A stretch of DNA of 64,000 bases from JBBPYR01 sp038199755 (GTDB lineage Bacteria; Chloroflexota; Ktedonobacteria; Ktedonobacterales; Ktedonobacteraceae). The notes beneath the pieces were generated by a model. That model did no database searches. It had not been told where the DNA came from and was given only the letters and a program-made list of their open reading frames with translations. The position numbers were made by a program, and so were the translations under genes. The stretch lies in contig JBBPYR010000285.1 of the NCBI GenBank assembly GCA_038199755.1, positions 1 to 64,000 on the forward strand. Direction: 5' to 3'. Below are positions 24,775 to 33,977 of the stretch, piece after piece. Positions within the stretch are counted from its first letter, which is position 1; each line of letters begins with the position of its first letter.

Positions 24775-26118
24775 ATGCAGTATTTCTCCACGTTCCAGTG
24801 GACACGGAGCCTACCAACGCGGTTGGCTTTGATGATCCTAGCTCTTCTCGTTCTCGGTCCATTGGCTGCATGTGGCGGCTCAAGTACCTCCTCTGGTGGT
24901 ACGAGTGGTGGAAGCAGCGGCCCCGTAAATCTGACTTTCTGGTCCTGGGTTCCCGGCATCGATAAGTCAGTTGCTGAGTGGAACAGCAGCCACCCCAACA
25001 TCCACGTCAAAGTTGTCAACGTAGGCTCCGGCCCCGCTGAATACACGAAATTGTATACAGCAATCAAGGCTAATAACGAGCCAGACCTTGGCCAAGTTGA
25101 ATACCAACTTCTGCCAACCTTCGAGACCACAGGCGGTCTGCTCGATATGGCAAAATATGGCGCGAGTGCGGTGAAGGATCAATTTGTGCCTTGGACCTGG
25201 AGTCAAGTCACTATCGGCGATGCAGTCTATGCCATCCCGGAAGATACTGGTCCAATCGCGATGTACTACCGCGCAGATATCTTCAAGAAGTATAATCTGC
25301 CCATACCCACCACCTGGGCGCAGTACGCCGATGACGCTGTAAAACTGCACGCCGCAGACCCCAACGAATACATCACAGACTTCCCACCGAAAGAGCCGGG
25401 CTGGTTCACGAGCTTAATGTGGCAGGCAGGTGGACACCTGTTCACCGTGAACGGTCAATCTTGGAACGTCAGCATCAACAACTCCGCCTCTCAACAAGTT
25501 GCTGCCTATTGGCAAACCATGCTTGACAAGAAACTGGTCAAGACCGACCCAGACTTCTCAAATGCTTGGTATCATAACTTGCAAACTGGTACTGTTGCTA
25601 CCTGGATATCCGCGGTCTGGGGCGCTTCCACCATCTCGACCAATGCTCCACAGGCTTCTGGCAAGTGGGCAGTTGCTCCCACCCCACAGTGGCAGGCGGG
25701 TCAAACCGCGAATGGTAACTGGGGTGGCTCAACGACTGTCATGTTCAAGAGCACACAGCACCCGCAAGAGGCAACTCAGTTCGCCATCTGGCTCAATACC
25801 AATCAGCAGAGTGTTGACGAGATGATTAAGGGTGCCTCCATTTATCCTGCTGCTGTATCTTCATTGACCGACCCCTTGTTGAATACTCCTCAGCCATACT
25901 ATAACAATCAGGTCATCGGTCAGTTATTCAAAACGGCCTCTTCACAGGTAAATGTCAATTTCCAGTGGGGACCAACCATCGACCAGGTGTATAGTGACAT
26001 GGGTGACAATTTCTCGAATGTGGTGAACGGGAAAGGGACTCTGAGCGATGCTCTGGGTACGGTGCAGCAAAGTACCATCACCTTTATGAAAAAGCAGGGC
26101 TTCAGTGTTAGCTCCTGA
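24775..26118 (+). CDS. Sugar ABC transporter substrate-binding lipoprotein
   Basis: 447 residues of the family-1 extracellular solute-binding type. The signal peptide ends in the lipobox LAAC with Cys33, followed by a Gly/Ser linker and the mature domain starting VNLTFWSWVPG. Motifs such as DTGPIAMYYRADIFKKYNLPIPTTW are usual for sugar binders. AAAGGAG lies 10 bases before ATG 24775. Two permease genes follow, so this is the recognition part of a carbohydrate importer. The ATPase subunit is not in the operon; an MsmK-like ATPase elsewhere may serve it. Trp-rich segments suggest an oligosaccharide, but the ligand is not known. Confidence 0.88.
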   Translation: MQYFSTFQWTRSLPTRLALMILALLVLGPLAACGGSSTSSGGTSGGSSGPVNLTFWSWVPGIDKSVAEWNSSHPNIHVKVVNVGSGPAEYTKLYTAIKANNEPDLGQVEYQLLPTFETTGGLLDMAKYGASAVKDQFVPWTWSQVTIGDAVYAIPEDTGPIAMYYRADIFKKYNLPIPTTWAQYADDAVKLHAADPNEYITDFPPKEPGWFTSLMWQAGGHLFTVNGQSWNVSINNSASQQVAAYWQTMLDKKLVKTDPDFSNAWYHNLQTGTVATWISAVWGASTISTNAPQASGKWAVAPTPQWQAGQTANGNWGGSTTVMFKSTQHPQEATQFAIWLNTNQQSVDEMIKGASIYPAAVSSLTDPLLNTPQPYYNNQVIGQLFKTASSQVNVNFQWGPTIDQVYSDMGDNFSNVVNGKGTLSDALGTVQQSTITFMKKQGFSVSS

Positions 26119-26190
26119 CAAGCTTAAGCTTGCAAACACTGCATTGAGAACTGCTTTTCAGTTCAAAGCAACGTAATACACCCAGGAAGG

Positions 26191-26227
26191 GCGAGCATCT
26201 CCTTCGTGAAGAGGTAGGTGCTCGTCT
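26191..26227 (+). promoter_or_regulatory. Intercistronic stem-loop in the sugar importer operon
   Basis: CGAGCATCT and AGGTGCTCG around a central region can pair, with one G-U. The hairpin lies in the 209-base gap between the binding-protein and permease genes. Such stems often stabilise the upstream message so that the binding protein is made in excess. Confidence 0.4.
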
Positions 26228-26327
26228 GTCCGTCCAAAATTTTCATGCTGAACGTAAACAGGGACTCCTTCAGGTATCCAGTGAAGGACCTGAAAGGGCT
26301 CCCGTATCGAGAGAGGAGAATGCGCGT

Positions 26328-27272
26328 ATGGCAGTTGGAACCTCGCGCGTGGCGGCAACATCGCTGGCCCCCAAGACTTCATGGGCATTTCGACGTCGGG
26401 CAATGACGCCTTATCTGTTCATCTTACCCTTTGGGATTTTGTTCTTGCTTTTCTTCTTAGTTCCCATCTTTTATGCGGTCTACCAAAGCCTCTTTCGTTC
26501 GCAACGCAGTGGCTTGGGCTTAGGTGCCGCGACGATTAGTTTCAATGGCATCGGGAACTATAGCGATGTCTTTCGTGACCCGAATTTCTTTAGTGGCGTG
26601 GGCCGTGTGCTGCTGTATGGTATTGTCCAGGTTCCGGTCATGCTCATCTTAGCCCTTGTGCTGGCTCTCTTATTGGATTCGACGGTGGTGCGCGGCAAAG
26701 CCTTCTTCCGCCTTGCCTTCTTTGTTCCTTATGCCATTCCCGGCATCATCGCTGCTCTGCTGTGGGGCTACTTCTATGATCCGCAACTCGGTCCCATCGT
26801 CAAAACGGTGCAATCAACGGGTTTGCCCGGACCAGACTTCCTGGGCCCTGGCAGTGTGTTGTGGTCTATCGCGAATATCGCGACCTGGGCCTGGACCGGC
26901 TATAACATGCTGATTATCTTTGCCGCCTTGCAAGCTATTCCCGCTGAGATTTACGAGTCGGCTCGACTGGATGGCTGTTCAGGCATTCGCGTTGCCTGGT
27001 ACATTAAAATCCCGCTTGTCGCACCTGCCCTCGTGCTCACCTGTGTCTTCTCGATCATCGGTACCTTACAACTCTTCAATGAACCGTCGGTGTTGACCGC
27101 GATCTCCAACAACATTTCCACGTCTTATACCCCTGTGCTTTACGCCTACTACACCGCCTTTGGCAACAACAACTACTTTTATGCTGCCGCTATGTCGGTA
27201 GTGCTCGCCCTGGTCACATTTGTCTTCTCCTTTGGCTTCTTACGTGTGACACAACGACAGGCAGGAGTATAA
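26328..27272 (+). CDS. Sugar ABC transporter permease, MalF-type
   Basis: A 314-residue inner-membrane permease with about six helices. The EAA loop that contacts the ATPase reads EIYESARLDGCSGIRVAWYI, matching the EAAxxDGA consensus. The first helix begins PYLFILPFGILFLLFFLVP, typical of MalF/UgpA-like subunits. AGAGGAG lies nine bases before ATG 26328. The second permease gene starts five bases after its stop, so the two form the transmembrane pair of the importer. Confidence 0.9.
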   Translation: MAVGTSRVAATSLAPKTSWAFRRRAMTPYLFILPFGILFLLFFLVPIFYAVYQSLFRSQRSGLGLGAATISFNGIGNYSDVFRDPNFFSGVGRVLLYGIVQVPVMLILALVLALLLDSTVVRGKAFFRLAFFVPYAIPGIIAALLWGYFYDPQLGPIVKTVQSTGLPGPDFLGPGSVLWSIANIATWAWTGYNMLIIFAALQAIPAEIYESARLDGCSGIRVAWYIKIPLVAPALVLTCVFSIIGTLQLFNEPSVLTAISNNISTSYTPVLYAYYTAFGNNNYFYAAAMSVVLALVTFVFSFGFLRVTQRQAGV

Positions 27273-27277
27273 CCACT

Positions 27278-28198
27278 ATGAGTCAACAAACCGCTTCCGT
27301 TCCGATATCGACCGCCCGTGAAGTCACTAGCACGAAAAGTGGACGTATGAATTTTCGGGCGACGGGCAGTAGTATCGGGACGATGACCTTTCTTCTCATC
27401 ATTGCTTTCTATTTCTTGGTGCCTTTTTACTGGCTGATTATCGCCTCGACGAAGAACGCGGGCGATCTGTTCGGCACCTTTGGGCTATGGTTCGCGCCAA
27501 ACTTCAGTCTGTGGGACAATCTGCAACGATTGTTCACCTATAATGATGGCATCTATGTCACGTGGTTACTCAATACCTTGCTCTACGCAGGCGTTGGCTC
27601 CATTCTCGGCACTTTTATTGCGGCAATGGCGGGCTATGCCATGGCAAAGTTTATCTTCCGTGGCCGCAACTTCATCTTCTCGACGGTCTTGGGAGCTATC
27701 CTGGTGCCTACAACGGCTCTGGCTCTGCCTCTGTACCTGTTGATGAGCAATTGGAACCTCACGAATACCTACTGGTCGGTGCTCTTACCGAGTATCGTCA
27801 GTCCCTTCGGTGTCTATCTGGCACGCATCTATGCTTCGGCATCGGTGCCAGATGAGCTGTTGGAGGCGGCACGCATTGATGGCGCGGGCGAGTTCCGCAC
27901 CTTTGCTACCATTGCCATGCGGCTGATGGTACCTGCGCTGGTGACGATTCTGCTCTTCCAGTTTGTGGCCATCTGGAACAATTACTTCCTGCCACTGGTC
28001 ATGCTCAGTGATGAGAAACTCTTTCCCGTGACGGTTGGCCTCCAGACCTGGAATGTGACGACAGGCGGAGCCAATAAGTTTCTCTATACCCTCATTATCA
28101 CTGGCGCACTGATCTCCTCGTTGCCGTTGCTGGCTGGCTGTGTGCTGCTGCAACGCTTCTGGCGTGGGGGTCTCGGTGCAGGTGGCGTCAAAGGATAA
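27278..28198 (+). CDS. Sugar ABC transporter permease, MalG-type
   Basis: A 306-residue permease with six predicted helices. PFYWLIIASTKNAGDLF near the N-terminus and the EAA loop ELLEAARIDGAGEFRTFATI are typical of MalG/UgpE-type subunits. It is the last gene of the importer operon and is followed by a strong intrinsic terminator. It pairs with the MalF-type permease just upstream. Confidence 0.9.
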   Translation: MSQQTASVPISTAREVTSTKSGRMNFRATGSSIGTMTFLLIIAFYFLVPFYWLIIASTKNAGDLFGTFGLWFAPNFSLWDNLQRLFTYNDGIYVTWLLNTLLYAGVGSILGTFIAAMAGYAMAKFIFRGRNFIFSTVLGAILVPTTALALPLYLLMSNWNLTNTYWSVLLPSIVSPFGVYLARIYASASVPDELLEAARIDGAGEFRTFATIAMRLMVPALVTILLFQFVAIWNNYFLPLVMLSDEKLFPVTVGLQTWNVTTGGANKFLYTLIITGALISSLPLLAGCVLLQRFWRGGLGAGGVKG

Positions 28199-28214
28199 CA
28201 TCATCATCAGGAAA

Positions 28215-28266
28215 GAGGAGGACTGTGCAGTTGAGCAATGCTCAGCTGTACAGTCCCCTCTTTTTT
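28215..28266 (+). terminator. Strong Rho-independent terminator
   Basis: GAGGAGGACTGTGCAGTTGAGC pairs with the complementary stretch ending CCCCTC around an AAT loop, followed by six T. It closes the sugar importer operon 17 bases after the last stop. Confidence 0.9.
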
Positions 28267-28294
28267 GAATTTTGCCTTGCTTTTCAGCTATAAC
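28265..28294 (+). promoter_or_regulatory. Candidate promoter of the second ABC exporter
   Basis: TTGAAT (28265-28270), 18 bases, TATAAC (28289-28294). It would give a leader of about 345 bases before ATG 28645, containing the leader peptide and stem-loops described separately. Confidence 0.45.
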
Positions 28295-28339
28295 TATGGT
28301 ACGCTTCCTATGTAACATGCATTATATGGAGGTATCCAC

Positions 28340-28381
28340 ATGGCAATCCTATACTCCTCCGCTGTTTTCGCGAACAGCTAA
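28340..28381 (+). CDS. Possible 13-residue leader peptide
   Basis: The short frame encodes MAILYSSAVFANS. A full GGAGGT ribosome site lies at 28328-28333, six bases upstream, stronger than that of the transporter gene downstream. GCTGTT-TTCGCG-AACAGC forms a 6-bp hairpin inside the frame. ATACTCC within it can pair with the GGAGGTAT ribosome site, giving competing structures. These features recall translation-attenuation leaders ahead of efflux genes. No homologue is known to me. Confidence 0.45.
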   Translation: MAILYSSAVFANS

Positions 28382-28555
28382 AGCTGAGTATACCTGGTCT
28401 AACTACATACGCTTCTCATCGCAAGAATAGAGTGCGTCCACTGGTTTCGCACGTCTGTTTTGTGTTGCCATAAAGCTTAATTACTGGTTGGCTACCGTTT
28501 TAAGAAGCGTTTACCCCTACTGCTTTTCTCATTGCAGTTGCATCTCCAGGTAATG

Positions 28556-28576
28556 GCTCAGTCCCTCTGGTTTTTT
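28556..28576 (+). terminator. Possible attenuator upstream of the ABC exporter
   Basis: CCAG (28556-28559) and CTGG (28567-28570) can close a weak stem, directly followed by six T (28571-28576). It lies within the leader, 69 bases before the exporter start. Weak on its own; noted because a leader peptide lies upstream. Confidence 0.3.
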
Positions 28577-28644
28577 CTTCCGTGTTATACGCTGCCTTAA
28601 ATGGCTGGACCTTGACGCCTTGCAGCGAAAGGAACCATACCTCT

Positions 28645-30426
28645 ATGCGTGTGCAACTAAAACGCTATGGCAACTTGCTGGTCACATACCTCAAGCCCCA
28701 ATGGAAAAGCGTTGTCTTACTGGCTGTGCTGCTGCTGGCAAGCATCGCCCTGCAATTGCTCAATCCGCAAGTGATTCGTTACTTTATCGATACGACGCAG
28801 ACAGGTGGGCCAGCGCAAACGCTGCTGTTCGCCGCCCTGCTTTTCATTGCTATTGCGCTGGTACAGCGTAGCATTGCCTTTTGTTTGACCTATGTAGCCG
28901 AAAATGTTGGCTGGACCGCGACCAACGCACTGCGCGCTGATCTAGCACTTCACTGTCTCTTGCTGGATATGTCCTTCCATAAGAAGTTTACGCCGGGCGA
29001 ATTGATCGAACGGATTGATGGAGATGTGAACGCACTTGCCAACTTCTTCTCGCAATTTACCCTGCAGGTGCTGGGAAACTTCCTGCTCATCATTGGTATT
29101 CTGCTGCTACTCTTTCGTGTGGATTGGCGTGTCGGAGCGGGACTCACGGCCTATAGCGTGGTCACGTTGCTCGCCTTGGCCTTGTTACAACGCATCGCAG
29201 TTGCGAAATGGGCCATTGAGCGGCAGGCTGATGCTGAACATTACGGTTTTCTGGAAGAGCACATTTCAGGCACCGAAGATATTCGCGCTGTTGGAGCAGA
29301 GGCGTATGTGACGCATCGCCTGTATGCGTTGATGCGCCGTATGCTCGAAACACATCGTACGGCACGCCTGCTGAGCAACCTGACCTATATTAGCACCAAA
29401 TTTCTGTTTGTGCTTGGCTATACCATCGGGCTTGGTCTGGGTATATACCTCTATAGCCAGCACGAGGCCACGATTGGGACCGCTTACTTGATTGTATACT
29501 ACATCGGCATGTTAGCGGTGCCGCTCGAAAACATCCAGCAGCAGGTGACGGACTTGCAAGAGGCGACCGCCAGTATTGAGCGTGTCGAGGAACTGCTGCT
29601 GCTACGACCAGAGGTGCAGGAGAAGGTAAGTACTACTCTGCTCACTGCTGAGGCTACGCTGAGCCATCAAGCTTTGCACGTTCATCAGATGTCAGCGGAG
29701 TTTCAGAATGTCTCTTTCGGCTATGATCAGCAGCAGCTGGTGCTACACGATGTTTCGTTTCATTTACCAGCTGGAAGGGTGCTCGGCATATTGGGCCGAA
29801 CGGGGAGCGGCAAAACCACCTTGGCCCGGCTGCTCTTCCGTCTCTATGATCCTGCCGCTGGCACGGTCCGTTTGCAAGGCGTGGATATTCGCGACGTTGC
29901 CATAGCTGATCTGCGTACACATGTGGGGATGGTGACGCAAGATGTGCAGCTCTTCCAAGCAAGTGTGCGCGATAATCTTACCTTTTTTCAGCAGGACAGC
30001 AATGATGTGCGCATAGAAGAGGTGCTGCGAGAGCTTGGCATGTGGGAGTGGATACAATCCCTTGCCGCTGGCCTTGATACGGAACTGGCGGCAGGTGGAC
30101 AAGGTCTGTCAGCGGGCGAGGCACAACTGCTCGCCTTCGCGCGTGTCTTCCTGAAAAATCCTGAACTGGTAATACTGGATGAAGCCTCTTCGCGCCTTGA
30201 TCCGGCCACTGAAAATCTGTTGGAACACGCTGTAGATCGTTTGCTAGAGCGACGAAGCGGCATCATTATTGCACACCGCCTCAAAACGGTGCTGCGTGCC
30301 GACGATATTTTGGTGCTAGAAGATGGGCGTATTGTGGAATATGGTGTGCGAGAAGCCTTGATGAAGAATCCAGCGTCACGTTTCTCTCGCCTGCTGCAAA
30401 CTGGCTTAGAGGAGGTGTTGGTATGA
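28645..30426 (+). CDS. Heterodimeric ABC exporter, catalytic half
   Basis: A 593-residue half-transporter with six membrane helices followed by an ATPase domain. Walker A is GRTGSGKTT (about 385), the signature GLSAGEAQ deviates from LSGGQ, Walker B is LVILDEASSRLD with the catalytic Glu, and the H-loop is IIAHRLKTV. It pairs with the next gene, which overlaps by 4 bases. ATG 28645 is preferred to 28582, giving family-typical MRVQLKRYGNLLVTYLKPQWK; AAAGGA lies about 10 bases upstream. The complementary defects in the two halves fit a heterodimer with one full hydrolytic site. Confidence 0.87.
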   Translation: MRVQLKRYGNLLVTYLKPQWKSVVLLAVLLLASIALQLLNPQVIRYFIDTTQTGGPAQTLLFAALLFIAIALVQRSIAFCLTYVAENVGWTATNALRADLALHCLLLDMSFHKKFTPGELIERIDGDVNALANFFSQFTLQVLGNFLLIIGILLLLFRVDWRVGAGLTAYSVVTLLALALLQRIAVAKWAIERQADAEHYGFLEEHISGTEDIRAVGAEAYVTHRLYALMRRMLETHRTARLLSNLTYISTKFLFVLGYTIGLGLGIYLYSQHEATIGTAYLIVYYIGMLAVPLENIQQQVTDLQEATASIERVEELLLLRPEVQEKVSTTLLTAEATLSHQALHVHQMSAEFQNVSFGYDQQQLVLHDVSFHLPAGRVLGILGRTGSGKTTLARLLFRLYDPAAGTVRLQGVDIRDVAIADLRTHVGMVTQDVQLFQASVRDNLTFFQQDSNDVRIEEVLRELGMWEWIQSLAAGLDTELAAGGQGLSAGEAQLLAFARVFLKNPELVILDEASSRLDPATENLLEHAVDRLLERRSGIIIAHRLKTVLRADDILVLEDGRIVEYGVREALMKNPASRFSRLLQTGLEEVLV

Positions 30427-32261
30427 GTACTAGCGCACAAAAGCAGAGCCGTCGCTTGAAGACGTGGCCCTTTAACTGGCAACTCATCACCTATCGTCCC
30501 TGGCCTTATGCCATCTTTTGCCTGTTCCACATCTTGTTTTTTGTGCTACAGGTGATTCCCGGACTGATCGAGAAGTCCATCTTTGATAGTATTACGGGTG
30601 CTGCGCCAGCGACGCTGAGCATCTGGTCGCTCATTGCGCTCTACGCCTCGGTGGAATTGGGGCGACAAGCGACCTCGTTTGGCGAGATCTGGGGTGATGT
30701 CACCTTTCGCTATACCACGGGTGCGCTGCTGCGGCGCAATCTCTTTGCCAGTATCCTGCGTCGTCCCGGGGCGAAGGCACTCCCCATCTCGTCGGGTGAT
30801 GCGATCAGCCGGTTTCGCGACGATGTGAATGAAACGTCAGACTTTCCCCTGTGGGTGCCAGACATGGTGGGGCAAACTACGGCATCTCTTATCGCCATTG
30901 TGATTATGGCACGCATCAACCTGACTATTACGCTAGTGATCTTCCTGCCTCTACTCGCGGCTATTCTCGCAACCCGTTTAGCGTGGGGGCGCATTCATCG
31001 CTATCGGCACGCGAGCAGGACGGCGACAGGGGCGGTCACGGGTTTTCTGGGTGAGGTCTTTGGGGCGGCACAGGCGGTGAAGATTGCCAATGCAGAGCGG
31101 GACGTGATCGGGCAGTTTCGCAGACTGAACGATACGCGCCGCAAGCTGATGCTGAAGGATCGCCTGTTTAGCGAATTGCTCCATTCGATCTCCGATAACG
31201 CGGTCACGTTCGGCATTGGCGTCACGCTTTTGCTGGCGGGTCAGGCGATGGCGAACAAGACCTTTACGATAGGCGATTTTGCGCTATTCATCTACTACCT
31301 GTGGTTCACGACGCAATTGCCCGCTCAGTGGGGCATGTTTATCGGTGACTACAAGCAGCAAGAGGTGTCGATTGAGCGCATGAGCGATCTGATTACTGAT
31401 GAGCCGCTACAGGTACTTGTCGAGCATGGTCCGGTGTATGAACGCGGCACGCTACCGATGCTTGTGCAGAGTAACAAAGCGGCTGCACAGCCGCTTGAGA
31501 CGCTGACAGTACGTGGATTAGGCTTTCATTATCCTGGCACAAGTGCTGGTATTGTGGATATTCATCTCCACCTCAAACGAGGCTCGTTTACCGTGATTAC
31601 TGGGCGTATTGGCTCCGGTAAGACAACACTTTTGCGGGTGTTGCTTGGCTTGTTACCAAGGGACGGCGGGGAGATTCGTTGGAATGGGGAGCAAGTCAAC
31701 GAACCATCCCTGTTTTTCAAGCCGCCCTTGAGTGCCTATACCGCACAGGTGCCACGTCTCTTTAGCGATACGCTGCGCAACAATATTCTGCTGGGGATGC
31801 CTGCAGGCGAGGCCGAACTGCAAGAGGCAATTGCTATGGCGGTGATGGAAGCGGACTTGGAGGCTATGCCTGTTGGGTTGGAGACAGTTGTTGGCCCACG
31901 GGGAATACGGCTTTCAGGAGGGCAGGTGCAGCGAGCTGCTGCCGCACGGATGTTTGTGCGCAACCCTGAGCTATTCGTGTTCGATGACCTCTCAAGTGCG
32001 CTTGATGTTGAGACCGAGCAACTGCTATGGCAACGCTTGTTTGAACGGCGGCAGGAACGAAAAGGAGCGCAAGGGCAGGAGCGAGGACTAGCGACGTGCT
32101 TAGTGGTTTCGCATCGTCATGCCGCCTTGCGACGTGCCGACGCGATCATTGTGCTTAAAGATGGCAAGATCGACGCTGAGGGCACGCTGGAAACGTTGCT
32201 AGAGACGAGCACTGAGATGCAACGCCTCTGGCATGGTGAGCAGGAGGAGGTAAAAAGCTAG
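30423..32261 (+). CDS. Heterodimeric ABC exporter, degenerate-site half
   Basis: A 612-residue half-transporter. The membrane domain spans about 30-320 and the ATPase domain about 355-600. Walker A is GRIGSGKTT (about 396), the signature RLSGGQVQ is canonical, and Walker B is LFVFDDLSSALD with Asp replacing the catalytic Glu. The H-loop His remains (VVSHRHAAL). A variable insert rich in Arg, Lys and Gln (RRQERKGAQGQERG) sits after Walker B. Start ATG overlaps the previous stop. Together with the upstream half it makes the second heterodimeric exporter in this window. Confidence 0.87.
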   Translation: MSTSAQKQSRRLKTWPFNWQLITYRPWPYAIFCLFHILFFVLQVIPGLIEKSIFDSITGAAPATLSIWSLIALYASVELGRQATSFGEIWGDVTFRYTTGALLRRNLFASILRRPGAKALPISSGDAISRFRDDVNETSDFPLWVPDMVGQTTASLIAIVIMARINLTITLVIFLPLLAAILATRLAWGRIHRYRHASRTATGAVTGFLGEVFGAAQAVKIANAERDVIGQFRRLNDTRRKLMLKDRLFSELLHSISDNAVTFGIGVTLLLAGQAMANKTFTIGDFALFIYYLWFTTQLPAQWGMFIGDYKQQEVSIERMSDLITDEPLQVLVEHGPVYERGTLPMLVQSNKAAAQPLETLTVRGLGFHYPGTSAGIVDIHLHLKRGSFTVITGRIGSGKTTLLRVLLGLLPRDGGEIRWNGEQVNEPSLFFKPPLSAYTAQVPRLFSDTLRNNILLGMPAGEAELQEAIAMAVMEADLEAMPVGLETVVGPRGIRLSGGQVQRAAAARMFVRNPELFVFDDLSSALDVETEQLLWQRLFERRQERKGAQGQERGLATCLVVSHRHAALRRADAIIVLKDGKIDAEGTLETLLETSTEMQRLWHGEQEEVKS

Positions 32262-32284
32262 AAATTCATCTTTGAAGGATATAG

Positions 32285-32327
32285 GCACAGGGATACAATA
32301 CACCAGGGCTGTATTGTATCCCTGTGC
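32285..32327. terminator. Stem-loop after the second ABC exporter
   Basis: A 17-bp perfect stem, GCACAGGGATACAATAC and its complement, with a 9-base loop, 24 bases after the exporter stop. No T-run follows, so it may be a processing or stability hairpin rather than a strong terminator. Confidence 0.55.
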
Positions 32328-32499
32328 ATAATGAGAGTGGGCCAATAGTCCCTGTTTAGTACTCTCTTGAGCTTTATTCGTTATTGTGAATATAAGGGGC
32401 TTTTGATGATCATACTTGGGGTCCAAAATAATCCACTTTCCTAGCCTCATCGCTTATACAACAGCTGTTTCGCTCAAAAATTTTGAGAGAGAGGTACCG

Positions 32500-33849
32500 A
32501 TGCGAAGAGTAAATATCATCGGATTGTTAGGAGGCGTTGCCCTCCTGATTGTGGTTAGCATTCTAACATTTACCTCGTTTAAGTCTGCTGTCTTTGCCCA
32601 GTCTAGCATTAATGTTTTGACGTATAACGGCAACAGAGCAGTAGTGACCAACACGATTTCGCCACGTCTGAGAGTGGTGAATAAAGGGCCATCGGCAATT
32701 CACCTGACAGACGTAAAGATACGCTACTATTTCACCGAGGAAGGGAACCAAGCGCAGCGCTTCTGGTGCGATTGGTCAACAGTGGGGGCGTCACATGTCA
32801 CTGGCCAATTCTTCAGTGTGTCCCCTATACAGGGTGTGGATAACTATCTTGAGATAGGATTTACTGGTGTTTCGAGGACACTTTCTCCAGGGGCAAGTAT
32901 TGAGGTTCAAACAAGGATTGCAAAGTTTAACTGGTCGAACTATACCCAATCGAATGACTACTCGTTTAATCAATGGGCTAGAAATTATGTTGCCACTAAT
33001 AAGGTAACGGCCTACGTGACAGGGACGCTCAATTGGGGAGTGGTTCCCACTGGCCTAACCACCGCTAGTGGACCCCCACCTGCCAGTCCTATTGTACTGC
33101 CACCACAGCCAACCCCTAGTGTGGTTCCAGTGCAACCATCGCCTAGTCCTAGTGTGGTTCCATCGCCGTCACCCTCAATAACGCCTACTGCTACGACAAC
33201 TACCCAGGGCACTTTTGCGGATAACTACTTTCCTACGGGTACATCGATCAATGCCATGAAGTCTGGCGCTGCAAACCTCTCGAAGCAGCAAGTGAAGATA
33301 TTGATCGAGCAACATGTAGATGCCTACTGGGGCGTTGTGCAAAGCACGTTAGGTTTTACTACGAAGGAAAAAGCCTATGCGTTCTTCCTGGGTTTGGCGA
33401 CGCGTGAGTCAACCTTCCAGGGGGCACTTGAAACCGGCAATGGTCCTTCGGATTCTTATGGCCCATTGCAAACGGCGCAAACAGCGTATGCCAATAACAA
33501 TGGGTGGATTCCTGAGAAGGATGTACCCGAAATTCAGCAGTACGCTTTGAACCAACAAAATTTCTACGATGTGGGCATTGCCGTGACTATGGGCATTCGG
33601 CATCTTCTCCATAACGCACGGCAGTCAAAGGCAGCTGGTTTTACGGGCATAGAGTTCCTCCGACATGCCCTGATTGGCTATAATACTGGTTTTGTTACCA
33701 ATAATAACCAGAGTTGGTTGCAGCAGTATTCTGATGAAATCGGTGCCTTGGCTGGTTGGTACTTGAGCAATAATCACCTGTACGATGCTGCGTTTTCGTG
33801 GACAGGCAATTCAAATGTGAACCGCAGTTCGCCTTGGGGCTGGTATTAA
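32500..33849 (+). CDS. Secreted CBM3 protein with lysozyme-like domain
   Basis: 449 residues in four parts. A signal peptide (LLGGVALLIVVSILTFTSF, ending SAVFA). A family-3 cellulose-binding module (about 36-180) with LTYNGNRAVVTNTISPRLRVVNKG and VKIRYYFTEEG, the CBM3 hallmark. A Pro/Ser/Thr linker with PSPSPSVVPSPSPS (about 185-240). A C-terminal domain (about 245-450) with LATRESTFQ, a likely catalytic Glu, and YGPLQTAQTAYAN, resembling lysozyme/SLT-like folds found also in some fungal secreted proteins. The start at 32500 has GAGAGAGAGG upstream. Polysaccharide or cell-wall cleavage is likely; the substrate is uncertain. A perfect palindrome terminator follows. Confidence 0.75.
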   Translation: MRRVNIIGLLGGVALLIVVSILTFTSFKSAVFAQSSINVLTYNGNRAVVTNTISPRLRVVNKGPSAIHLTDVKIRYYFTEEGNQAQRFWCDWSTVGASHVTGQFFSVSPIQGVDNYLEIGFTGVSRTLSPGASIEVQTRIAKFNWSNYTQSNDYSFNQWARNYVATNKVTAYVTGTLNWGVVPTGLTTASGPPPASPIVLPPQPTPSVVPVQPSPSPSVVPSPSPSITPTATTTTQGTFADNYFPTGTSINAMKSGAANLSKQQVKILIEQHVDAYWGVVQSTLGFTTKEKAYAFFLGLATRESTFQGALETGNGPSDSYGPLQTAQTAYANNNGWIPEKDVPEIQQYALNQQNFYDVGIAVTMGIRHLLHNARQSKAAGFTGIEFLRHALIGYNTGFVTNNNQSWLQQYSDEIGALAGWYLSNNHLYDAAFSWTGNSNVNRSSPWGWY

Positions 33850-33872
33850 GTTCTCTGTTCGTCTTCGTCTTC

Positions 33873-33912
33873 AATGAGAGCAAAGTGGGACGCGTCCCAC
33901 TTTGCTCTCATT
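33873..33912. terminator. 40-bp perfect palindrome terminator
   Basis: AATGAGAGCAAAGTGGGA and its exact complement flank CGCG, which is itself palindromic, so the whole 40 bp is a perfect palindrome. It lies 23 bases after the CBM3 gene and can work on both strands. Confidence 0.75.
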
Positions 33913-33977
33913 GATCTTACACGGCACTTTCTGCGTAATGCTGACAAGTATAAAAACGTCAGTAAAGAGAGGATGCT

